A program made the position numbers and the translations under genes. A DNA stretch of 34,106 nucleotides from Oceanobacillus alkalisoli (GTDB lineage Bacteria; Bacillota; Bacilli; Bacillales; Amphibacillaceae). This document shows, one piece after another, positions 6,639 to 14,331 of the stretch; within the stretch, counting starts at the first letter, position 1, and each line of letters starts with the position of its first letter. The stretch is from assembly GCF_021556485.1 (NCBI RefSeq), contig NZ_JAKGBW010000025.1, forward strand, positions 1-34,106, written 5' to 3'. A model generated the notes under the pieces. It was not told where the DNA came from, ran no database searches, and saw only the letters and a list, made by a program, of their open reading frames with translations.

Positions 6639-8588
6639 ATGCTCGTCTACGAAGCAACAAAACAAGAATTCCTGGAGGACGTCTTTCACGACGAATTGAC
6701 TAATAACATCATCAGCAATTTTAATAAAAAAGTCGGGAAAGTAAATGTAGCAGAAGTTCGTTCATGGGATAACTCGATGCAATATATGTATCGGGTGCTT
6801 GGTGATCCCGAAATCCCAGATGATTCGGGCATCGCCATCGAATATAGAATTCCCTATTCATCTAAACGTGTGGACTTTTTAATAACAGGAAGGAACGAAC
6901 AAAGGGAAAATGTTGTTGTTGTAGAATTGAAACAATGGAGTGAAGTAGAGAAGGTAGATGGAAAAGAAGCGATAGTCAAAACGATATTAGGCGGAGGGCT
7001 AAGAGAGGCAACGCATCCATCCTATCAGGCTTGGTCCTATGCATCACTGATAAAAGATTATAATGAAAATGTGCAGCAAAACCAAATTGACATTCACCCA
7101 TCAGCCTACCTGCATAACTATTTAATAAAAGACCCAAACACACAAGATCCTTTGTTTGATTCGATTTACGATTATTACATTGAGCAGGCACCTGTATTTG
7201 TCAAAGGGGATGCAGCAAAGCTGCGAAGCTTTATTAAGAAATATATTAAATTCGGTGACAATAAAGAAACCCTGTATAAAATAGAAAAAGGGCGTATACG
7301 TCCATCCAAATCATTACAGGATTCATTAAATTCAATGTTAAAAGGCAACAGGGAATTTACAATGATTGATGAACAAAAGGTTGTGTATGAAGAAGCGTTG
7401 CGACTAGCGAATGAATCACAGCGGACTGGGATAAAGCAGTCATTGGTAGTAGAAGGCGGACCTGGAACCGGAAAGTCTGTATTGGCCATTAATTTGCTAG
7501 TCGAACTCACCAACCGCGGCATGGTTGCGCAGTATGTTACAAGGAATGCTACTCCAAGGGATATCTACTCTGCGAAATTGAAAGGTGATTTCCGGAAAAC
7601 ACACATTGATAACTTGTTTAAAGGTTCGGGAAGTTATATCGATACTCCGAAAGATGAATTTGATGTGTTAATTATTGATGAAGCTCATCGTTTAACGGAA
7701 AAAACAGGCTTCTTTAAAAAAGGCGAAAATCAAATTAAAGAACTAATTAATTCTGCGAAAACGACCATCTTTTTTATTGATGAACATCAGCGGGTTCGCT
7801 TAGATGATTTCGGTACTATTGAAGAAATACGTAAGAAATCAGGAGAATTAAACGCGGAGTTAACAAGCACGGAACTGGTTTCTCAATTCAGATGTAACGG
7901 CTCTGATGGATATCTGGCATGGATTGATGATGTATTGGAAATTAGAGAAACAGCAAATGTTAATTATATTGGGAAGGATTATGATTTTAAGGTCTATGAT
8001 GATCCTAATCAAATGCTGGAAGATATCACGGAAAATAATAAGACCAACAATAAATCAAGAATAGTAGCCGGATATTGCTGGGATTGGAAAAAAGATACCA
8101 GAGCAGACTCTCGCATTCCCGATATCGTTATACCCGAATACAATTTTGAGATGAGCTGGAATCTTGATAATACTGCAACATGGGCGATAGATGAGGATTC
8201 GGTAAACGAGGCAGGGGTCATTCACACTTGCCAGGGTTTGGAATTCGATTATGTTGGTGTGATTATTGGAGACGATTTAGTTTACCGGGATGGCGGGGTT
8301 CAAACAGATTATACGAAAAGAGCATTAACAGATCGGTCCATTTTCGGGATTAAAAAAATGATAAGAGAAAAACCAAATGAAGCGCTTAAGGTGGTTGATA
8401 ATATTATTCGGAATACGTATCGGACTCTTATGACCCGTGGGCAAAAAGGGTGTTTTGTTTATTGTACGGACAAAGCGCTGTCGGAATATTTGAGAGGAAG
8501 AATAGATAGGGTTCAGGAATATGAGAGTGACAAGTTTTTCAAGAGTGATATGTATGTGGCTGAGGATAAAAAGGATTATGATGTTTAA
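6639..8588 (+). CDS. DUF2075 helicase-like ATPase with N-terminal PD-(D/E)XK-type nuclease domain
   Basis: 649 residues. Residues ~65-100 show a nuclease-like core, RVDFLITG (Asp79) followed by NVVVVELKQW (Glu96, Lys98), the D...ExK pattern of PD-(D/E)XK enzymes. Residues ~245-620 are a DUF2075/SF1-like ATPase with Walker A GGPGTGKS (273-280), Walker B LIIDEAHRL (Asp347, Glu348), a DEHQR motif, SQFRC, a TCQGLEFDYVGV motif and the late LMTRGQKGCF motif. RBS TAGGAG precedes the ATG. It stands alone between a broken vsr and a probable restriction-enzyme tail. I infer a nuclease-helicase acting on nucleic acid, plausibly in phage defence; substrate is unknown. A short TCAG/CTGA hairpin with a run of nine T at 8638-8646 could end it. 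Confidence 0.85.
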   Translation: MLVYEATKQEFLEDVFHDELTNNIISNFNKKVGKVNVAEVRSWDNSMQYMYRVLGDPEIPDDSGIAIEYRIPYSSKRVDFLITGRNEQRENVVVVELKQWSEVEKVDGKEAIVKTILGGGLREATHPSYQAWSYASLIKDYNENVQQNQIDIHPSAYLHNYLIKDPNTQDPLFDSIYDYYIEQAPVFVKGDAAKLRSFIKKYIKFGDNKETLYKIEKGRIRPSKSLQDSLNSMLKGNREFTMIDEQKVVYEEALRLANESQRTGIKQSLVVEGGPGTGKSVLAINLLVELTNRGMVAQYVTRNATPRDIYSAKLKGDFRKTHIDNLFKGSGSYIDTPKDEFDVLIIDEAHRLTEKTGFFKKGENQIKELINSAKTTIFFIDEHQRVRLDDFGTIEEIRKKSGELNAELTSTELVSQFRCNGSDGYLAWIDDVLEIRETANVNYIGKDYDFKVYDDPNQMLEDITENNKTNNKSRIVAGYCWDWKKDTRADSRIPDIVIPEYNFEMSWNLDNTATWAIDEDSVNEAGVIHTCQGLEFDYVGVIIGDDLVYRDGGVQTDYTKRALTDRSIFGIKKMIREKPNEALKVVDNIIRNTYRTLMTRGQKGCFVYCTDKALSEYLRGRIDRVQEYESDKFFKSDMYVAEDKKDYDV

Positions 8589-8676
8589 TAAAGTTTATCT
8601 GAAGTCTAAAATAATTTTAAGTACTGTCAGTTCCTGATTTTTTTTTGGAAAAAAGGGTTCCCCATCACGTGGGAAT

Positions 8677-8916
8677 GTACCGGTAGATGAGCACTTTGAC
8701 GCGGTTTATGAAGCATGGAAACGGAGTAAATTACACACAGAAATTCACGAGATTTCAAAAGAGTGGGGCATCGATGAAGTCATCTTTGAAAAAGCCGTCG
8801 AATCCTATTCCACTGTTAATCCAAAAGAGATTCCTTATATCGATGATATTACGAGAAAAGTAGACTACGATTCGATTACGCATCCCAAGAAAGCCGATTC
8901 CAAACAGAACACTTGA
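8677..8916 (+). pseudogene. Probable C-terminal remnant of a type I restriction subunit (HsdR)
   Basis: An 80-codon open stretch ends at TGA and reads as protein: VPVDEHFDAVYEAWKRSK, EIHEISKEWGIDEVIFEKA, NPKEIPYIDDITRKVDYDS. No start codon with a ribosome site precedes it, and the frame opens only after a stop at 8635. The PYIDDIT segment and overall pattern resemble the C-terminal helical region of some HsdR restriction subunits as I remember them. No hsdM or hsdS remains. Interpreted as the tail of a deleted gene; identity moderate. Confidence 0.5.
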
Positions 8917-9050
8917 TAAGAAGTTATAACATCGTTACAGTTATTGATATACGAATTCGGATGCATTGGCGAGACAGATGAATTACATCATGCAATCGTC
9001 TAATTCCACGGAACCGATACGTATTTTAGAAAACTCTAGAGGTGAATACA

Positions 9051-10052
9051 TTGACAAAAAATATACCATTAAACGTACTTGATCTTGTCAGCATATCTGA
9101 AGGACAAACGACAAGAGAAGCGTTGCAGCAAGCTTTGGAATCAGCGCAACTGATAGATAAGCTTGGCTTTAAGAGACTCTGGTTTGCAGAGCACCATAAC
9201 TCGATAAATTTAGCATCCATGGCAACTTCTAATCTTATTGGCCTCGCTGCACAGGTAACGGAAAGGATCCGGATAGGCTCTGGCGGTATTATGCTGCCCA
9301 ACCATGCGCCGCTGCAAGTAGCGGAGAGTTTTGGCACACTTGCCCAATTATTTCCTGATCGAATTGACCTCGGACTCGGACGGGCACCGGGGACGGATGC
9401 GCAGACGGCTCAGCTCTTGACGCGTTCCGGAAGTGATCCGCAATCTTTTGCTAATTCGATTTTTGATCTGATTGGATGGTTCAGTGATAAGGGTTCGGCG
9501 CACAGTGTACCTGTCACTTCGAATGTCGGGACAGGGACGAATATACCGATCTGGGTCCTGGGTTCAAGCATGAATGGCGCCTCGATTGCCGGTCAGCTGG
9601 GACTGCCTTATTCGATTGCCACGCATTTTACACCTGACGATTACAGAGAGAAAATCGATGTCTATCGTTCGGCATTTAAAACGTCAGCCCCGACAGCGCA
9701 AATTGAAGAACCATACGTCATGGCAGGGATTAACGTTCTTGTTGCTCCAACGGATGAGGAAGCAGAAAGATTATGGTCAACAACGCAGCAAATGTTACAA
9801 GATATGCAAACGGGAAGACAGCGTTTATTACAGCCTCCTGTCCATCCGGAACAATTAGGAACAGAACAGGAAAGGGCAATGATTGAATCCATGTTCAGCA
9901 TTAAAGCGGTCGGATCTCCGGAAACAGTACAAAAGAAGCTGCAACAATTTGCCGAAAGCACAGGAGCCGATGAATTGATCGTTGTGACATACACTTACGA
10001 TCCGGAAGACAGGAAGCGATCGATGAATATGCTTGCTGAACTTTGGTTCTAA
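9051..10052 (+). CDS. LLM-class flavin-dependent oxidoreductase (bacterial luciferase-like monooxygenase)
   Basis: 334 residues with the luciferase-like TIM-barrel pattern: NVLDLVSISEG at the N-terminus, GFKRLWFAEHHN, RIRIGSGGIMLPNHAPLQVAE (flavin-binding strand), FPDRIDLGLGRAPGTD, IPIWVLGSS and GSPETV near the C-terminus. These match the family that includes Bacillus YwcH-like proteins, FMN/F420-type oxidoreductases of unknown substrate. The TTG at 9051 is preferred over the GTG at 9042 because AGAGGTGA lies 5-6 bases upstream of TTG and overlaps the GTG. It is monocistronic. It converges with the next gene on a shared terminator hairpin. Confidence 0.88.
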   Translation: MTKNIPLNVLDLVSISEGQTTREALQQALESAQLIDKLGFKRLWFAEHHNSINLASMATSNLIGLAAQVTERIRIGSGGIMLPNHAPLQVAESFGTLAQLFPDRIDLGLGRAPGTDAQTAQLLTRSGSDPQSFANSIFDLIGWFSDKGSAHSVPVTSNVGTGTNIPIWVLGSSMNGASIAGQLGLPYSIATHFTPDDYREKIDVYRSAFKTSAPTAQIEEPYVMAGINVLVAPTDEEAERLWSTTQQMLQDMQTGRQRLLQPPVHPEQLGTEQERAMIESMFSIKAVGSPETVQKKLQQFAESTGADELIVVTYTYDPEDRKRSMNMLAELWF

Positions 10053-10181
10053 TCGTTACAATGATGATTTCCTGCATCCTAACTATCGAAGAATGAAGTA
10101 ATCTGGATGATTTTGAACAAGCGAAGCTATGGAAGCAATTTGTTGAAGCGGAAGTTTAATTGAAGGATGCGAATGACATAA

Positions 10182-10268
10182 AAACCGCCTTTCCATGACG
10201 AGCAAATAGTAAGGATACCTTGGTTTATTCTTTACTATCTTTGCAAGAAATGGTTAAAGGCGGCTTTT
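10182..10268. terminator. Bidirectional terminator between convergent genes
   Basis: Outer arms AACCGCCTTT (10183-10192) and AAAGGCGG (10256-10263) enclose an inner hairpin with TAGTAAG/CTTTACTA. A-run and T-run flank the outer arms (AAAA before, TTTT after), so it can work in both directions for the monooxygenase gene and the flavin-binding stress gene. Confidence 0.7.
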
Positions 10269-10272
10269 AATG

Positions 10273-10761
10273 TTATTTATCCAATTCGATTGTTTCATTT
10301 ATATCTGCTGATTCAGAATTTTGTCCGGTCATCCGTTTATAGAGAAAGGCAATTTTTTTCGTGAAGTTACCCGTTTCCCAGTACTCTGCAGCTTCTGCTT
10401 TTACCTTGATCAAGACAATGTCAGGATCATCATAAGAGGCTTTCATCATTTTCTCATAGGCTTTGCTCCATAACTCCTTTTTCTTAGCTAAATCCTCAAC
10501 GATTTCTGCTCTCCCGCGAACAGAAACATAGGATTTGCCTGCATAAGCAACATTCACTTCTTGATCATGTAAAATTTCCTTATATTTATCCGTTTCTTTT
10601 TTAGTGAAAAACCATAAATCACCATCAAACTCTACCTCTTGCGTTTTCATCGGGCGTGAGATAAGCCCTTCTTCCGTTAATGTGGTCAGCATCGCAGTAT
10701 CTACGTCTTTAATTAACTCTCTTAATGTTTCCACTTCTTCTTGTTTAAGCACGTTAGACAT
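10273..10761 (-). CDS. Pyridoxamine-5'-phosphate-oxidase-like flavin-binding general stress protein
   Basis: 162 residues. The split-barrel fold of the general stress protein 26 (YdaG-type) family is visible: VDTAMLTTLTEEGLISRPMK, VEFDGDLWFFTKKETDKY, VNVAYAGKSYVSVRGRAEIV, then a helical segment and ALIKVKAEAAEYWE-like C-terminal strand (IVLIKVKAEAAEYWETG). Such proteins bind FMN; their substrates are not known. The ATG at 10761 is preferred because GAGGTGG sits 5-6 bases before it, overlapping a possible GTG at 10770. A sigma-B-type promoter at 10794-10818 fits the stress role of this family. Confidence 0.87.
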   Translation of the reverse strand: MSNVLKQEEVETLRELIKDVDTAMLTTLTEEGLISRPMKTQEVEFDGDLWFFTKKETDKYKEILHDQEVNVAYAGKSYVSVRGRAEIVEDLAKKKELWSKAYEKMMKASYDDPDIVLIKVKAEAAEYWETGNFTKKIAFLYKRMTGQNSESADINETIELDK

Positions 10762-10793
10762 TTTTACCACCTCAATTATGTTATAGAGGTATA

Positions 10794-10818
10794 TTTCCCA
10801 TTAAATGAACTTTTAAAC
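10794..10818 (-). promoter_or_regulatory. Sigma-B-type promoter of the flavin-binding stress gene
   Basis: On the minus strand GTTTAA (10818-10813) and GGGAAA (10799-10794) are separated by 13 bases, 33 bp upstream of the start codon. Consensus for sigma-B in Bacillus is GTTTAA-N12-15-GGGTAT. The -35 match is perfect and the -10 keeps GGG. Confidence 0.75.
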
Positions 10819-10860
10819 GGTTTGATTAGCCGCTAACGTTTTCCTTCCTTTAATTTATTT

Positions 10861-10899
10861 GTCCAGTCACTTCCCGATTATTGGCGAAGTGCATGCCAC
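10861..10899. repeat. Dispersed short hairpin repeat (TCACTTCCC...GAAGTGC), copy 1
   Basis: CAGTCACTTCCC and GGCGAAGTGCATGCCAC form an imperfect dyad around ATTATT. Related sequences occur at 12068-12086 (GCCCGAAGTGCCTGGCACC) and 17494-17534. No gene overlaps it. Confidence 0.5.
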
Positions 10900-11056
10900 T
10901 AAATTTTAATCCCGACTACGGATTACAAGGGAAAATTTAACAAAGACAGAAACTGCTCCATTCCTACTCCTGTTTACCACTATGATAAACCATGCTATAT
11001 TAAAAACAGAAACAGCATCGCAGCTCACACATCAAAACTCTAAAGGATGTGATGCA

Positions 11057-11933
11057 ATGGCAGCCCTGCCAGAGCTTATTAAAGAAAATCCCCCCGAACA
11101 AACCTACACGAAGCATGATCAACTGTACAAAGAACTTATCAGCACATTTTTCAAAGAATTTCTTATAGCGTTTTTCCCTGAGGTGCACGAACATCTTGAT
11201 TTCCAAGCGATTAAACCAATATCTGAAGAAGTGTACACGAATCTCATTGAAGGAGAGACCCGTCGACTTGATATTGTAGCGGAGACGAAGCTGAAAAATA
11301 CGGATATTATTGTGATTGTGCATATTGAACCACAGAGTTATGTGCAAACGAACTTTCATGAAAGGATGTTTCACTATTTCAGTCTTCCATACAATAAATA
11401 TCGCAAACCAATTATTCCTATAGCTATATTTAGTTACGAGGGAAATCTGGGAAAAGGATAATTATATAATGGAATTTCCATTTCTCCATATCCTAACGTT
11501 TAATTATATGACTCTCCATTTACAGAAAAAGAACTGGCGTGATTTTATCCGTTCAGATAACCCAGTATCTGCAGCCCTTTTAAGTGCGATGGGGTATAAG
11601 GAAGAAGAAAAAATCCAAGTGAAAAAGGAATTTTTGCGTATGATGACTAGAATGGAACTTGATCCGGCGAAACAACGGTTAATTTATAGTTTTTTTGAAA
11701 CGTATTTAACATTATCAAAAGAAGAGGAGGAAGAATTAATGGCTGAAATAGGAAAGTTTATGGACGTGGAAGAGATTATGGAGTTGCCAATTTCGTATGA
11801 GGAGAAGGGCAAAGAACTTGGAAAAAAAGAAGTAGCAATCGAAATGTTGAAGGAAGGATCTAGTCTAGAATTCATTTCAAAGGTGACAAAATTATCAAGA
11901 AAGGAGATTGGAAAGTTAAAAAAACAACTATAA
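11057..11933 (+). pseudogene. Rpn-family recombination-promoting nuclease/transposase, broken in the middle
   Basis: The start at 11057 follows AAAGGATG. The first frame gives the N-terminal nuclease half: KHDQLYKELISTFFKEFL, then GETRRLDIVAETKLKNTDIIVIVHIEPQ with the PD-(D/E)XK Asp and HIEPQ motif, and NFHERMFHYFSLPY. It stops at 11459-11461 after FSYEGNLGKG. The second half (LTFNYMTLHLQKKNWRD...MELDPAKQRLIYSFFETYL) resumes in another frame at ~11469. Comparison with the family indicates a short deletion plus frameshift near 11455-11465 that removed ~10 residues. A weak hairpin GCCAGATTAT/ATAATCTGGC (11957-11994) follows without a T-run. A paralogous truncated copy is at 2304-2800 and a scrap at 23226. 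Confidence 0.85.
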
Positions 11934-12005
11934 AATTTAGTGTGGAGTAACCCAAAGCCAGATTATTATTCTTATTTAAAGGACATAATCTGGCCCATTT
12001 CCTTT

Positions 12006-12086
12006 AGAACCAGATGCCTGACATGGGGTCAGCATATAATGATAAATTAAGGTCAAGAGCTAATTTTGCCCGAAGTGCCTGGCACC
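12006..12086. repeat. Dispersed short hairpin repeat, copy 2 (degenerate)
   Basis: GATGCCTGACATGGGGTCAG at 12011-12030 and GCCCGAAGTGCCTGGCACC at 12068-12086 resemble the arms of the repeats at 10861 and 17494 but are separated by ~40 bp. The copy lies between the Rpn pseudogene and the DUF2161 gene. Confidence 0.35.
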
Positions 12087-12123
12087 CTAACTAAGGGGAA
12101 CGAGCATGCTTCCCCATCCTTCC

Positions 12124-12840
12124 CTATAACTCCGATTTCCCATACAGCTTAATTATTTCCGGGTAACCTTGGTATTCTCTTTTTCCTAAGTCCGTCAAAT
12201 CATAGATCCCTCGACCAATGCGTTTGAACCAGTTATAGTAGTTATTATACAGAATGCCATATGTACGCTCACCCGTATTCAATTTTTTTAGATCCTTGGC
12301 CGACATGGGACCTAGATGATCCAGATAAAATGCGATTTGAATACTTTTTTCCTTATAGGCGGTTATGGTCGGTACATGGGTACTTCCGCCAATATTACAG
12401 TTGCTTCTTCTATCTCTAGCTTCTTTGATCAACTTATCCCTAGCCTTTTTACTTTGTCGCGCGCTTCGTTTGCGATCAAACGGGCCTGGCTCATGCACTA
12501 TCTGGATGCTTGGCTTTTTACCTTCAAATGAAACTAAAATCAACCCGAGTTCCAATCGGCGGACAAGATGGACTAAATCACGCCATCTGCGCTTCCGCAA
12601 ACTCGTTTTCGGCCTTTGAATAGCTATGTAAACATCCGGCGTATATCTTTGTCGTTTTGCCGCTTGCATAAGCAACGTGATATTCAAGTTTATTTTCAGT
12701 TCAACAATAAGTAATGAGTCATCAATCCATGCGACGACATCACAATCATTCACCTCAGCTTGCACTTCGTATCCTTGTGACTGAAAATAAAGTTGAATGG
12801 GTTCATATAAATCTGTTTCATATATTTTTCCTTGGCTCAT
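12124..12840 (-). CDS. DUF2161 family PD-(D/E)XK-type phosphodiesterase
   Basis: 238 residues. Residues 1-75 form the nuclease-like core: YEPIQLYFQSQGYEVQAEVN, CDVVAWIDDSLLIVELKINL (Asp34, Glu47, Lys49: D...ExK), then LLMQAAKRQRYTPDVYIAI. A basic middle region (RKRSARQSKKARDKLIKEAR) and a C-terminal winged-helix-like segment (MSAKDLKKLNTGERTYGILY, YDLTDLGKREY) follow. This matches DUF2161, a predicted nuclease family of unknown role common in Bacillaceae. The C-terminal helix-turn-helix may bind DNA. The ribosome site is weak (GAGTTGA), so expression may be low. The flanking accessory genes make a nucleic-acid defence role possible, but that is inference. Confidence 0.82.
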   Translation of the reverse strand: MSQGKIYETDLYEPIQLYFQSQGYEVQAEVNDCDVVAWIDDSLLIVELKINLNITLLMQAAKRQRYTPDVYIAIQRPKTSLRKRRWRDLVHLVRRLELGLILVSFEGKKPSIQIVHEPGPFDRKRSARQSKKARDKLIKEARDRRSNCNIGGSTHVPTITAYKEKSIQIAFYLDHLGPMSAKDLKKLNTGERTYGILYNNYYNWFKRIGRGIYDLTDLGKREYQGYPEIIKLYGKSEL

Positions 12841-13320
12841 GTGGTATCAACTCAATCTTCTTATCGTAACAACTGGAAATAGCAATGTCCCGATGCAGCT
12901 TTTCTAAAGCAGCAATGGACGCGACTCATGGGATCCTGCTTGCAGCGTTATTTCGAGTTGTTTATATGATAAATATAGCTTAATTTCATCAATTTATCCA
13001 GAATATGGGGGCATGATCGTCACAGGAATTAGGGACCGGTTCTGCAGCCAGTCATCTTTAAGCGAATCGAAGAACGGCCAGCATGTTGCAACGCTCCATC
13101 ATGAAGCCGGTAATTCCGGCTTATGGAACAAACAGATGTATGTCCTGGAAGAAGTTCAATCATGGCAACAAGACTACGATTCAATACTGTTTGTTTAATT
13201 TTTCGGTGCCTGTCGTCCGTCGAACTGCAAAGCAAATGAAGGCGATTTTAATTATCGTTGAAGGTTATATTGCGCAACGAAATTAATTCCAAATATAAAT
13301 ACCTAACAGGAGGCGAACAG
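12841..13320. other. 480-bp stretch with no convincing gene
   Basis: One open frame at 13013-13198 could encode 61 residues and extends upstream without a start, but it has no ribosome site and no family I recognise. It contains a GGTGCCTGTC motif at 13206-13215 like the dispersed repeat arms. Probably decayed sequence. Confidence 0.4.
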
Positions 13321-13322
13321 AA

Positions 13323-13607
13323 ATGCCAGTCTGTCAAGCATGTGGTAAGAAGTGGAGCTGGGGGCAAACGTTCAAAACAATATTCCGCTTAAAATGTCCG
13401 TATTGCGGAAATAAGCAGTACCAGTCGGCAGCAACAAGGAAAAAAACAGTGTGGTATGCAATTATTCCGTTAAGTTGGTTCCCGCTTCAGGCGATATTTG
13501 ATTTCAAACTAACAACGGCAGTGGTTTTTGTTCTGATTGCACTAGCCATAGTATTTGTGACCATGCCATTTATTATAGAGTTATCAAATGAGAAAGAACG
13601 GGCGTGA
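13323..13607 (+). CDS. TIGR04104-type CXXC-20-CXXC membrane protein
   Basis: 94 residues. CQACGKKWSWGQTFKTIFRL followed by CPYCG places two CXXC pairs 20 residues apart, the pattern that names this family; they probably bind zinc. Two hydrophobic segments follow: YAIIPLSWFPLQAIF and TTAVVFVLIALAIVFVTMPF, so it is likely a small membrane protein with a cytoplasmic zinc ribbon. RBS ACAGGAGGCG precedes the ATG. Function unknown. Confidence 0.85.
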   Translation: MPVCQACGKKWSWGQTFKTIFRLKCPYCGNKQYQSAATRKKTVWYAIIPLSWFPLQAIFDFKLTTAVVFVLIALAIVFVTMPFIIELSNEKERA

Positions 13608-13896
13608 TCCAAAGTGGTGAGGGACTGTCCCATGGTCTGCTATTAATCTGGAAGTTTTATAAGCGTGGATGAATTAAAAGGAACATAAATTCAGAGTATC
13701 TGTCCTAGCGGACGGATGCTCAGACTCTTGTCTCGTAAACTTAAAATGGTGTAAGATGAGAGTTGATCACACTATAAAATTCAATCAAAAATTAGTTAGG
13801 GAAAATATATCTACTCGATTAATATCTAATGCTAACGGTATATATATTTATACGAGCAATAGTAATGGTGAAATATCATACATAGGAGGCCAATCA

Positions 13897-14289
13897 TTGA
13901 TACTCGTCTCAGCAGCAATCATAATCTCAAATCATAAAATCCTAATAGCAAAAAGAGGAAAAACAAAAAGCCTTCCTAATCTATGGGAGTTTCCAGGAGG
14001 CAAAATCGAAGAAAACGAATCTCCTGAAACCTGTGTTGTAAGAGAGATACAAGAAGAATTAAAAATAAACATCAAAATAAATTGTCATTACAAGACCGTC
14101 CAGCATACATATGAGTTTGGTGATATTAAATTAATTTCTTTTCTCGCAGAATATGAAAATGGTACGATTAAGCTTACCGAACATACTGATTATAAATGGG
14201 TAAATATTGATGAATTACATCATTTTGAGTTTGCGCCTGCAGACATACCAATCGTAAATAAATTGCTCGAGGATGGTATAGAAATGTGA
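13897..14289 (+). CDS. NUDIX hydrolase (MutT/CTP pyrophosphohydrolase type)
   Basis: 130 residues from TTG. The NUDIX box is complete: GGKIEENESPETCVVREIQE with Gly35, Arg49, Glu50, Glu53 and Glu54, the metal-binding REXXEE. WEFPGGK upstream and HTYEFGDIKLISFLAEY with YKWVNIDEL downstream match MutT-like (deoxy)nucleoside triphosphate pyrophosphohydrolases. The TTG is chosen because ATAGGAGGCC lies seven bases before it; the frame stays open back to an ATG at 13756, which lacks such a site and adds an unrelated-looking 47 residues. It ends 42 bp before the helicase start on the same strand, so the two are probably one operon. In such a pair it may process a nucleotide signal or damaged nucleotide; this is inference. 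Confidence 0.9.
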   Translation: MILVSAAIIISNHKILIAKRGKTKSLPNLWEFPGGKIEENESPETCVVREIQEELKINIKINCHYKTVQHTYEFGDIKLISFLAEYENGTIKLTEHTDYKWVNIDELHHFEFAPADIPIVNKLLEDGIEM

Positions 14290-14331
14290 CGGGAAACTCA
14301 GTTGTTTTTTGATGAAAAGGAGTGTGAGCTT

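Noticed and set aside
10060-10160. Short coding-like pieces (DDFLHPNYRRMK and DDFEQAKLWKQFVEAEV) after the monooxygenase gene
   Set aside because: Each is under 25 codons with no start; may be gene scraps but cannot be supported.
13013-13198. 61-codon frame in the gap before the CXXC protein
   Set aside because: No ribosome site, no recognised family, and a minus-strand frame of similar length overlaps it.
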